A stretch of DNA of 6,606 nucleotides, from contig CAMWGM010000086.1 in the NCBI GenBank assembly GCA_947173755.1, forward strand, positions 1 to 6,606. The letters are read 5' to 3'. The notes under the pieces are model-generated. The model worked only from the letters and a program-made list of their open reading frames with translations. It was not told the origin of the DNA and searched no databases. How positions within the stretch are numbered: position 1 is the stretch's first letter; every line of letters begins with the position of its first letter. This DNA is from an uncultured Muribaculaceae bacterium. GTDB lineage: Bacteria > Bacteroidota > Bacteroidia > Bacteroidales > Muribaculaceae. Positions 1-5,252 of this stretch are shown here, one piece after another. The translations under genes were made by a program, and so were the position numbers.

Positions 1-13
1 ATGAAGAGGGTTG

Positions 14-28
14 CGTCAGAAACTGACG
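14..28 (-). terminator. Weak hairpin just after the fimbrillin stop
   Basis: On the minus strand a perfect 6-bp stem (CGTCAG, TTT loop, CTGACG) begins 7 nt after the TAA stop of the fimbrillin gene. Its position suits a transcript end. However, no U-tract follows (the next bases are CAACCCTCTTCAT), so it is weak as an intrinsic terminator. It could instead be an mRNA 3'-end stabilising hairpin inside a longer operon that continues beyond the window edge. Confidence 0.3.
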
Positions 29-35
29 TTAATTG

Positions 36-1124
36 TTATTTGAAAGGCATTGCGGTAGGCTCGTCTTCCTCCTCCCAGTTGAGGACGTTGACATTGAACT
101 TGATAGGATCGCCGAGGACGGGAACACCGGGGGTAGGATCGTCAGGGTCGACTACGCCGGCACCCTGGGTGAAATCGAGGGTATAGACATATTTCTTACC
201 CTGTTCCCACTTGGTATCGATAGGAATTGAAGCCCATCCATACTGGCGGTGGTCGGCACCGGTGAAGGTATCCTTATAAGTATCGTGGGGGAAAGGATAG
301 ATCTGGCTGCCATCGGGATCGGTGATGCGGATGTAGACGGAGAGGTAAGCCTGACGAGCCACGTTGTCAGGATCATTCTTGTAATCCCATGCGACCAGTT
401 GCTGAGGCATCAGCATCGCGTTGCCCGCGTTGCCCATGACCGAGACGGCATTTTTCGTAAGAGTGACAGTGTCACACTGCGAAGTGTAGACAGCGGTGTC
501 GTGCCAGTCGTCGAGAGTCCACTCGTTGGTAGCGAAATCGAAAGTTCCCATGTACTGCGGACGTCCGATGCGGACACCTCTTACCTGGACGGTATAGTTG
601 GGGTTCTCTGATTTTGCGCGGACCTCGACTTGCGAGAGGCGGTGGGAGAAAGTAAGTTCGAGTCCGGCGGTCTCGTTGTCCTTACGGTTGCCGGTGCCAT
701 AGGAGGTTATGAAATCGACCTGATCGGCAATAGAGTCAGCCACAGCGAAGTTTTCGAGTTTTTTATCGGTTGCGGTCATCGTGATGTCGGCACCGAGTTC
801 GTCCTGCGAGGGTGAATAGGCATAGAATGCAAGAGTAGAGTTGTCACCGGGCCAGTAGTATGGTTTTGCCGAGGTGAAATATCCGTCATTACCCTTGTCA
901 AATTGGATATCGGTGAAATATACTGAAGCGTTTTTTGTATCGCCGTCGAGGAACGACGTAACATAGAACTTCGAAAGGTTTGAATTGGTGGTCTCGGTGG
1001 CACGCGAACCGAGAGCCGGCCGGAAACTGATGGCGCTTGAGTCGTTGACAGCCACCGGTTCATCTTGCGAACAAGAGGCAAGCAGAAGCGCAGAAAATGC
1101 TAAAAGGAATGCAGAAGATTTCAT
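36..1124 (-). CDS. Fimbrillin-family (Mfa-like) surface lipoprotein
   Basis: A 362-residue lipoprotein of the Bacteroidota fimbrillin family, the shaft or tip-type subunits of type V pili, expected on the outer membrane. Seen: an N-terminal lipoprotein signal with lipobox L15-A-S-C18, followed by SQDE, which resembles the acidic surface-export signal of Bacteroidota lipoproteins. Family hallmarks follow in order: ISFRP (32-36), GSRATET (39-45), the YYWPGDNSTLAFYAYSP block (89-105), LTFSHRLSQVEV (157-168), a G-x-FDF turn (193-197), LMPQQ (238-242), YVYTLDFTQG (312-321) and a C-terminal VNVLNW strand. An acidic proline-rich linker (DPDDPTPGVP) sits near residues 326-335. The ATG at 1124 is chosen because it starts the signal peptide and follows an A-rich leader; the frame extends 27 codons upstream to a TTG, but that start would bury the signal peptide. 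It is the last gene of the surface operon in view, 82 nt after the DUF5119 gene. Family assignment is strong; adhesive target and pilus role are inferred. Confidence 0.9.
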   Translation of the reverse strand: MKSSAFLLAFSALLLASCSQDEPVAVNDSSAISFRPALGSRATETTNSNLSKFYVTSFLDGDTKNASVYFTDIQFDKGNDGYFTSAKPYYWPGDNSTLAFYAYSPSQDELGADITMTATDKKLENFAVADSIADQVDFITSYGTGNRKDNETAGLELTFSHRLSQVEVRAKSENPNYTVQVRGVRIGRPQYMGTFDFATNEWTLDDWHDTAVYTSQCDTVTLTKNAVSVMGNAGNAMLMPQQLVAWDYKNDPDNVARQAYLSVYIRITDPDGSQIYPFPHDTYKDTFTGADHRQYGWASIPIDTKWEQGKKYVYTLDFTQGAGVVDPDDPTPGVPVLGDPIKFNVNVLNWEEEDEPTAMPFK

Positions 1125-1206
1125 AACGTTTATTTCTTTTTCTTTAATATTATAATGTATAAGGAAGGAAGAATGTTCAGGGATTTTAAGGATTTTTTCG
1201 GTCAAA
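1125..1206 (-). other. 82-nt AT-rich spacer/leader before fimbrillin gene
   Basis: This is the only sizeable gap inside the surface operon; the preceding junction is 5 nt. It is AT-rich, contains TTATAATATT about 20-30 nt before the fimbrillin ATG, and has an A/G-rich stretch (AAAGAAAAAGAAA) directly upstream of the start that could act as the weak Bacteroidota-type ribosome-loading region. No clear TTTG/TAnnTTTG promoter pair and no convincing hairpin is seen, so an independent promoter is possible but not shown. Confidence 0.3.
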
Positions 1207-2184
1207 TCACATGCTTAGGGGAATATTCTCGGTGATCCAGTCCTCGACGTCGGGACGCACGCCCGAACCCACCACAACAGTCCGCGGAAGCGGAAGTCCG
1301 CGGATCACGATGTGGACGTGATGGGGATCTAAAGCGAGATGCGCCTGATTGCTTACATCGAAGTCGTAGGCATTCACTTTGTGTTCCGTCGTGTCCGCCT
1401 CAGCACGTGTCGTGACCATTGTTGGTCCCGAGAAAGTATGGATTGTGATGATATTCTTTTTATAGATGTTGGGCGATTCGCCAAATGTCAGGAATTCGCC
1501 GTGGAGCGAGTTGGTCTTCTTGTCGGCCGTCAGCACGAACGGCAGCGTCTCATGGACATCTGTGCCTGCTTTCGAGAAAGGAATATCCCCTTCGGCAAGC
1601 CCCGAGCATGTGGCCATGAGAGATGTCTCCTCAAGCGACGTTATGTTTTCCACGTCATAGACATCGACGGTGTAGTGGCACACAGCCTCCTCGGGATAAA
1701 GGGTGATAGTCAGATCAGCAGGGTCGGTGGGCATGACGGAAAATGTGCCGTCTGATGCTGTCCACAACATTCCCGGAGTGTTTTTCAGTTGCTCCACCTC
1801 TTCGTCGTCCGCACGGGCTGGCAGGGAGAACGCCGAGACACGGTCGGTATAGATCTCGAACGTCTCGCGTGCGGCCGTGTTGCGCAGGAGCGCCCAGTCG
1901 GTATTGTCGGCGTTCATGGCGATGGCATCATAGTGACCGTAAGGGACTGAAATCTCGCCCCCGTCGCGTCCGCTGAAGACAAACCGGATAGGGGCACCAC
2001 CGTTTTTTTCGAACAGAAAGAGCACCATCGAGGCGGGATCGGCATCAGGCGCCTTGCGCCAGTCAAAAACCACGCGGAGGTGTCGGGAAGCATCCTCTTC
2101 CATCTCAAATCCCTTGTGGCGGCAACCTGTCGCAGCTATTCCGAGCAGAGCAATAAGTATGTATAAGGAGAGACGTTTTATCAT
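1207..2184 (-). CDS. DUF5119 lipoprotein, fimbrial-locus accessory/anchor-like
   Basis: A 325-residue lipoprotein that I recognise as DUF5119, a Bacteroidota family commonly found beside fimbrillin and DUF3575 genes. Seen: a signal peptide with lipobox A18-T-G-C21; the family block FDWRKAPDADPASMVLFLF (residues 40-58) followed by GRDGGEISVPYGHYDAIAMNADN (72-94); a central FxIYTDR segment (109-115); and a C-terminal signature GLPLPRTVVVGSGVRPDVEDW (296-316). In FimB/Mfa2-type systems the second lipoprotein anchors the pilus or regulates its length; that role is inferred from neighbourhood and lipidation, as no enzymatic motif is visible. The ATG at 2184 lies 5 nt after the DUF3575 stop, implying co-transcription and probably translational coupling. 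The TGA stop at 1207-1209 precedes the 82-nt spacer. Length and both termini look intact. Confidence 0.82.
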   Translation of the reverse strand: MIKRLSLYILIALLGIAATGCRHKGFEMEEDASRHLRVVFDWRKAPDADPASMVLFLFEKNGGAPIRFVFSGRDGGEISVPYGHYDAIAMNADNTDWALLRNTAARETFEIYTDRVSAFSLPARADDEEVEQLKNTPGMLWTASDGTFSVMPTDPADLTITLYPEEAVCHYTVDVYDVENITSLEETSLMATCSGLAEGDIPFSKAGTDVHETLPFVLTADKKTNSLHGEFLTFGESPNIYKKNIITIHTFSGPTMVTTRAEADTTEHKVNAYDFDVSNQAHLALDPHHVHIVIRGLPLPRTVVVGSGVRPDVEDWITENIPLSM

Positions 2185-2189
2185 AGCAA

Positions 2190-2996
2190 TCAGTTTTTTC
2201 TATTGTAATTATCCCGGCCGATGAGCCACACCAGCGAAACCTCGGCTTTGGTCGGGCCAAACCAGTTGAGCGAATGGGTTGAAAGCCATTCATATCCGCC
2301 GGTGACAGGGCGGTACTTCATATAGCGGCCACCCATATAACCTATGCCTATCGTAAAGTCGATATTGATTCTTCGCGACACCGGGAGAGAGTAGCCGTAT
2401 TCCACACCGGCAACTGCCATGCAGCGGTCCCAGAGCGTGTGATGCGGGCGGCCGCCCATCACGCCGTTCCCTCCGAACTCGAAATCAAACGTGACAACTC
2501 CGCCGTAGACACCGATATGATGACCGGTGAGAGGTTTAGACAGCGCCTTCTTACCGAACCAATAGCGCACGGCCAGATCGCCGCCGTAGATGCGCCAGTA
2601 GCGGTGGCGGGAGTCGTTGTCCCACCATCCGTAAGTCCAGTTGACGACAGCCGACCATTGCTTGCCGAGATAGAACTCGGCTCCGATCGAAGGAGCCGCA
2701 AGGAGATCATAAAGCATATTGCTCTTGAGAGCCATATAGAAAGGTCGGCCGGTCTTGTGCGGAACACTGAGCGAAAACTCGGGCTTGACGAAGGGCACCG
2801 GCTCAATCTCTTCGATACCGAAAATCTCTATCGGATTTGTGGCGGCGAAAGGATCATAATCTACAATCAGTCGCGACATGCGCAGCCCCGGAAATACGTT
2901 GTTATATAAGAAAGCATACGGTTGACCTCCGTGAAGAGCCTTGAGCGAAGCAAGCAGCGCGTCGCCGTCGGCGGCAGGTCCTTCCGCGGTAAGCAC
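2190..2996 (-). CDS. DUF3575 C-terminal half (beta-barrel-like)
   Basis: The downstream reading frame (268 codons from a GTG at 2996, probably not a genuine start) carries the linker LLASLKALHGGQPYAFLYNNVFPGLRMSRLIVDYDPF and then the DUF3575 domain, from about FYMALKSNMLYDLLAAPSIGAEF (residues 86-108) to the end. The domain shows alternating hydrophobic/polar strands rich in aromatic residues (NWTYGWW, RYWFGKK, GVEYGYSLPV, IGIGYMGGRY), consistent with an outer-membrane beta-barrel. This part has no signal peptide of its own, so it could not reach the outer membrane if translated separately. The TGA stop is 5 nt before the DUF5119 start. Domain identity is good; the barrel fold is inferred from strand pattern and family. 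Confidence 0.75.
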   Translation of the reverse strand: MLTAEGPAADGDALLASLKALHGGQPYAFLYNNVFPGLRMSRLIVDYDPFAATNPIEIFGIEEIEPVPFVKPEFSLSVPHKTGRPFYMALKSNMLYDLLAAPSIGAEFYLGKQWSAVVNWTYGWWDNDSRHRYWRIYGGDLAVRYWFGKKALSKPLTGHHIGVYGGVVTFDFEFGGNGVMGGRPHHTLWDRCMAVAGVEYGYSLPVSRRINIDFTIGIGYMGGRYMKYRPVTGGYEWLSTHSLNWFGPTKAEVSLVWLIGRDNYNRKN

Positions 2997-3484
2997 TCCC
3001 CGTTCTCGAGCATCGCGAGAACATCGGCTCGATAGGGGACTCGTGTGTTTCTCTCAACTCTGTTATAGAGACCGCGCCAGTCCCTCCCAAGATAAGAGAA
3101 CTTTGTCAGTGAGTCGGGCAGTTCCACCCGCTCGGCAATATATTTGAAAATATTATCGGCACGTTCCTCCGATAGCCACATATTGAAACTTTCAGATCCC
3201 TCGGGCGAAGCGGCACCCTCGACTCGGACCTCCTTTAAAGTTCCCAGGGAGGCACTGCGCCTGATGCTGCTCACGAGCGAGTCAAGACGCTCTCCGTTGC
3301 CTCCGAAATCAGGAAGAAGCACCGTTTTTGACTGCCGGAAGAAAACTTCAGCCGAGTCGGCGATCTCTGACGCACTGACAGTCAGTGAGACAGCAAACAT
3401 AAGCATAAACACGACTCCGGAGCAGAGGCCCCGGAGAGATGCGGTGTCGGATAAGCGTATCTGATGAAAAAGCCCTGTTGACAT
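2867..3484 (-). CDS. OmpA-like N-terminal half with signal peptide
   Basis: The upstream reading frame opens with ATG at 3484. It has a long basic n-region, a hydrophobic core (VVFMLMFAVSLTV, residues 24-36) and a plausible signal-peptidase site after VSA (36-38); a shorter start at M27 or M29 is also possible. The mature part is OmpA-like: SKTVLLPDFGGNGERLDSL (52-70) and VRVEGAASPEGSESFN (86-101), then the peptidoglycan-binding-type LSEERADNIFKYI helix (104-116), followed by SYLGRDWRGLYNRV (130-143), typical of this OmpA-DUF3575 family. After NGE (161-163) the frame loses family character (CLPRKDLPPTATRCLL...) and stops at 2867, as expected after a frameshift. On its own it would yield a truncated periplasmic protein without a barrel. 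Confidence 0.72.
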   Translation of the reverse strand: MSTGLFHQIRLSDTASLRGLCSGVVFMLMFAVSLTVSASEIADSAEVFFRQSKTVLLPDFGGNGERLDSLVSSIRRSASLGTLKEVRVEGAASPEGSESFNMWLSEERADNIFKYIAERVELPDSLTKFSYLGRDWRGLYNRVERNTRVPYRADVLAMLENGECLPRKDLPPTATRCLLRSRLFTEVNRMLSYITTYFRGCACRD

Positions 3485-3574
3485 GACCTGAGGAATTAAC
3501 GTGAGGGAGAGCGGATGAATTTTACAATTAGAACACCCGTGACTGCCATAAAGTTCTTATCCCCGCCAAGGCGG

Positions 3575-3591
3575 CTGAAAAGATATTTCAG
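3575..3591. repeat. Inverted repeat CTGAAA-N5-TTTCAG in divergent intergenic region
   Basis: Perfect 6-bp inverted repeat with a 5-bp spacer (CTGAAA AGATA TTTCAG), immediately upstream of the glutamate dehydrogenase promoter and between the two divergent transcription units. Its right arm is also the start of a direct repeat (3586-3621). Symmetry and position would suit an operator for a dimeric regulator, but no regulator is known for it here. An AT-rich 6-bp arm can occur by chance. Confidence 0.35.
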
Positions 3592-3621
3592 GAAATTTGT
3601 TTGAGGTTTCAGAAATTTTGT
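3586..3621 (+). repeat. 15-bp direct repeat, 21-bp spacing, over gdhA promoter
   Basis: TTTCAGGAAATTTGT (3586-3600) recurs as TTTCAGAAATTTTGT (3607-3621), matching at 13 of 15 positions. The centre-to-centre distance is 21 bp, two DNA helical turns, so both copies face the same side. The first copy ends on the first T of the -33 TTTG element and the second fills the spacer up to the -7 element, where a bound protein would affect polymerase. A regulatory role is inferred only. Confidence 0.35.
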
Positions 3622-3630
3622 GTAACTTTG
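3600..3630 (+). promoter_or_regulatory. Bacteroidota-type promoter for glutamate dehydrogenase
   Basis: TTTG at 3600-3603, a 19-bp spacer, and TAACTTTG at 3623-3630 exactly match the Bacteroidota primary sigma-factor consensus (TTTG, 19-21 bp, TAnnTTTG). Transcription would begin around 3635-3638, giving a leader of about 65 nt to the ATG at 3703. The leader is A/T-rich without a strong Shine-Dalgarno sequence, as usual in this phylum. A second TTTG at 3596-3599 is 23 bp away and fits less well. Confidence 0.75.
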
Positions 3631-3702
3631 CCGCGAATTTTAGCAAAACTCTAACATTATGTGCTAAAAACATAAAAATTTAACAAATCATACAGCCAAG
3701 AA

Positions 3703-4257
3703 ATGAAAGCAGTTGCTGTCATCGACGATCTGAAACGTCGCTTTCCCAACGAACCCGAGTACATTCAGGCGGTCGACGAGGTTCTCACTTCCATCGAGGA
3801 GGTCTACAATGAAAATCCCGAATTCGAGCGCTACAACCTGATCGAGCGCCTCTGCATCCCCGACAGAATATTCTCGTTCCGCGTGTCATGGGTCGACGAC
3901 AAAGGGAAAGTTCACAACAATATGGGCTACCGCGTTCAGCACAACAACGCCATCGGCCCCTACAAAGGCGGCATCCGCTTCCACTCATCTGTCAATCTCT
4001 CGATACTCAAATTCCTCGCCTTCGAGCAGACATTCAAAAACTCTCTCACCACTCTCGCCATGGGAGGCGCCAAAGGCGGTTCCGACTTCTCTCCCCGCGG
4101 AAAGAGCGATATGGAAGTGATGCGCTTCTGCCAGGCCTTCATCACCGAACTCTGGCATCAGATCGGCCCTGACACCGACGTGCCTGCCGGCGATATCGGC
4201 GTTGGCGGTCGCGAAGTGGGCTACATGTTCGGGCAGTATAAGAAAATGGCGCGCTAG
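3703..4257 (+). CDS. gdhA: Glutamate dehydrogenase N-terminal fragment (substrate domain)
   Basis: The 184 residues before the TAG hold nearly all of the substrate-binding domain. Seen: PYKGGIRFH with K88, K112 in QTFKNSL, GGAKGGSDF with the catalytic-type lysine K124, and PAGDIGVGGREVG with D164. By the spacing of these motifs they correspond to the well-studied Clostridium symbiosum lysines 89, 113 and 125 and aspartate 165. The Rossmann dinucleotide domain is missing, so this fragment alone cannot catalyse hydride transfer. The ATG at 3703 starts a typical N-terminus and sits after an A-rich leader. Confidence 0.85.
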   Translation: MKAVAVIDDLKRRFPNEPEYIQAVDEVLTSIEEVYNENPEFERYNLIERLCIPDRIFSFRVSWVDDKGKVHNNMGYRVQHNNAIGPYKGGIRFHSSVNLSILKFLAFEQTFKNSLTTLAMGGAKGGSDFSPRGKSDMEVMRFCQAFITELWHQIGPDTDVPAGDIGVGGREVGYMFGQYKKMAR

Positions 4258-4353
4258 TTCACCGGAACTTTCACGGGCAAAGGACTCGAATTCGGCGGCT
4301 CCAAGATCCGTCCCGAGGCCACCGGTTATGGCAACGTCTACTTCCTTCTCGAA

Positions 4354-5040
4354 ATGCTCAAGACACGCGGCATCGACATCGCCGGTAAACGTGTGGCTAT
4401 TTCCGGTTCGGGTAACGTAGCGACATATACCGCCGAAAAACTTCTTCAGCTCGGAGCCAAGGTTGTCTCCATGTCCGACTCCGACGGTTCGATCTACGTG
4501 CCCGAAGGCCTGTCGCAGGAACAGCTCGACTACATTTTCAAACTAAAGAACATCTATCGTGGCCGCATCCGTGAATTTGCCGAGGAATATGAGTGCCAGT
4601 ATTTCGAAGGCGAACGTCCCTGGCAGCGTGTGGCCTGCGACATCGCCATGCCGTCGGCAACACAGAACGAGATCGATGGCGACGATGCACGCGCGCTCAT
4701 AGCCAACGGATGCATAGCCGTCAGCGAAGGTGCAAACATGCCCTCCACTCCCGAGGCGATCCGCGAATTCCAGAAAGCCAAGATCCTCTATGCCCCCGGT
4801 AAAGCCGCCAACGCGGGCGGTGTCTCCGTTTCGGGTCTGGAGATGGCTCAGAACTCGCAGAAACTCTCCTGGACCGAAGAGGAGGTCGACGACAAACTGC
4901 GCCACATCATGCAGGACATCCACGAGCAGTGTGTCAAGTACGGCACCGAAGAGGACGGTTATATCAATTATGTGAAAGGCGCCAATGTGGCAGGTTTCAT
5001 GAAAGTGGCCCGCGCAATGATGGCCCAGGGTATCCTCTGA
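4354..5040 (+). CDS. gdhA: Glutamate dehydrogenase C-terminal fragment (NAD(P) domain)
   Basis: The frame is open from 4258, but the first usable start codon after the amber stop is ATG 4354 (codon 218 of the full gene). Any reinitiated product would therefore lose the FTGKGLEFGGSKIRPEATGYG segment. The remainder is the dinucleotide-binding domain: GSGNVA (235-240), the SDSDG acidic loop after strand 2 (258-262), PSATQNEID (317-325), EGANMPSTP (342-350) and AGGVSVSGLEMAQNS (371-385), in which S377 aligns with the substrate-contacting serine of the family. It ends with the usual GFMKVARAMMAQGIL helix and a TGA. No ribosome-loading site is evident at 4354, so independent translation is doubtful. 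Confidence 0.7.
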   Translation: MLKTRGIDIAGKRVAISGSGNVATYTAEKLLQLGAKVVSMSDSDGSIYVPEGLSQEQLDYIFKLKNIYRGRIREFAEEYECQYFEGERPWQRVACDIAMPSATQNEIDGDDARALIANGCIAVSEGANMPSTPEAIREFQKAKILYAPGKAANAGGVSVSGLEMAQNSQKLSWTEEEVDDKLRHIMQDIHEQCVKYGTEEDGYINYVKGANVAGFMKVARAMMAQGIL

Positions 5041-5089
5041 TAATCAACCCTTTCCTCATAAGAAAAACAGCAGCCGTCACTTAGGTCGC

Positions 5090-5106
5090 ACCTTTCTGAA
5101 GGTTTT
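5090..5106 (+). terminator. Short hairpin plus T-run, possible first terminator
   Basis: ACCTT-TCTG-AAGGT forms a 5-bp stem with a 4-nt loop and runs directly into TTTTC, 49 nt after the glutamate dehydrogenase stop. Alone it is weak. It may act in tandem with the much stronger hairpin 19 nt further on, or be coincidental. Confidence 0.3.
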
Positions 5107-5121
5107 CATACAATTGCAACG

Positions 5122-5154
5122 GTCAGCATTGCCAATGTGGCAGTGCTGACTTTT
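5122..5154 (+). terminator. Intrinsic terminator after glutamate dehydrogenase
   Basis: A 13-bp stem (GTCAGCATTGCCA with TGGCAGTGCTGAC, one G-U wobble at 5129/5143) closes over an ATG triloop and is followed at once by TTTTCGTTT. It lies 81 nt downstream of the TGA and about 100 nt upstream of clpB, so it should separate the two transcripts. The combination of stem length, tight loop and T-tract makes this the clearest terminator in the window. Confidence 0.82.
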
Positions 5155-5187
5155 CGTTTCTGCCATTTTGGCTGCGGCTGAACATTT

Positions 5188-5203
5188 CGGCACGGTAGTT
5201 GTT
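5188..5203 (+). promoter_or_regulatory. Possible sigma-54 -24/-12 element upstream of clpB
   Basis: CGGCACGGTAGTTGTT fits the sigma-54 consensus TGGCACR-N4-TTGCW at 10 of 12 specified positions with correct spacing between the two elements. The mismatches are the first T (C here) and the C of the -12 GC (T here). A start near 5214 would leave a roughly 39-nt leader to the clpB ATG, a sensible distance. No TTTG/TAnnTTTG pair with proper spacing is visible in this gap. The substituted -12 C lowers confidence, and no activator site is identified. Confidence 0.3.
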
Positions 5204-5252
5204 GAAAAGATAAAGAAACAAATTTTTAATATAACTCACCTCAACATATATT

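Larger units (their letters stand above)
2190..3484 (-). pseudogene. OmpA-like + DUF3575 outer-membrane gene, frameshifted
   Basis: Two overlapping minus-strand frames together make one protein of the OmpA-like/DUF3575 architecture known from Bacteroidota. The span is 1295 nt, one base short of 432 codons, so restoring a single nucleotide would give a 431-residue protein. The family-like sequence leaves the first frame after ENGE (residues 160-163, near 2996) and resumes in the other frame by about 2960 (LLASLKALHGGQPYAFLYNNVFPGLR). It is the first gene of the surface operon. The protein is expected to span the outer membrane and contact peptidoglycan, which would make it a candidate assembly or anchoring component. 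No slippery heptamer typical of programmed -1 frameshifting is visible, so this is either a disabled gene or a sequence error. Confidence 0.72.
3703..5040 (+). pseudogene. gdhA: Glutamate dehydrogenase, interrupted by in-frame TAG
   Basis: A single frame of 446 codons (445 residues plus TGA) encodes a complete hexameric-type glutamate dehydrogenase, the usual length of this family, with one amber codon at position 185 (4255-4257). The enzyme interconverts glutamate and 2-oxoglutarate plus ammonia using NAD(H) or NADP(H) in the cytoplasm; the cofactor preference cannot be fixed from what is visible. Flanking residues YKKMAR-stop-FTGTFTGKGLEFGGS match the family with one residue replaced. GAG (Glu) or CAG (Gln) would each become TAG by one substitution. 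Every catalytic and cofactor motif on both sides is intact and codon style is unchanged across the stop, so the lesion is recent or is a sequencing error. The gene is monocistronic by appearance: its own promoter upstream and a terminator about 80 nt downstream. Confidence 0.85.

Noticed and set aside
249..611. Plus-strand frames opposite the surface operon (also 1339-1755 and 2439-2909)
   Set aside because: All are antisense to genes supported by family motifs, lack plausible start contexts and show no recognisable domains.
1125..1205. Longer fimbrillin start 27 codons upstream
   Set aside because: The codon at 1205 is TTG, the added residues are highly charged, and the extension would place the lipoprotein signal peptide internally.
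2990..3005. Programmed -1 ribosomal frameshift in the OmpA-DUF3575 gene
   Set aside because: No X-XXY-YYZ slippery heptamer in the right register and no obvious stimulatory hairpin or pseudoknot was found. A simple one-base deletion explains the frame change.
3578..3585. TATCTTTT on the minus strand as a -7 element for the surface operon
   Set aside because: It differs from TAnnTTTG in the last base and has no TTTG at the required 19-21 bp upstream, so no promoter is called for the surface operon.
4255..4257. TAG reassigned to an amino acid (alternative genetic code)
   Set aside because: Only one in-frame TAG is seen in the window. Stop-codon reassignment of TAG is known in some gut phages but not expected in Bacteroidales chromosomes, and the visible genuine gene ends use TAA or TGA, which is too few to argue either way. 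A point mutation or error is simpler.
4543..4923. 126-codon minus-strand frame opposite glutamate dehydrogenase
   Set aside because: It is an antisense shadow of a strongly conserved coding region with GC-rich third positions; it shows no recognisable domain.
4981..5143. 13-bp exact repeat GCCAATGTGGCAG at 4981-4993 and 5131-5143
   Set aside because: One copy encodes conserved glutamate dehydrogenase residues (ANVAG) and the other is part of the terminator stem. In a window this size one chance 13-bp match is not surprising.
5041..5252. CIRCE-type heat-shock operator upstream of clpB
   Set aside because: No TTAGCACTC-N9-GAGTGCTAA-like pair was found. The only strong inverted repeat has a 3-nt loop and a T-tract and is a terminator.
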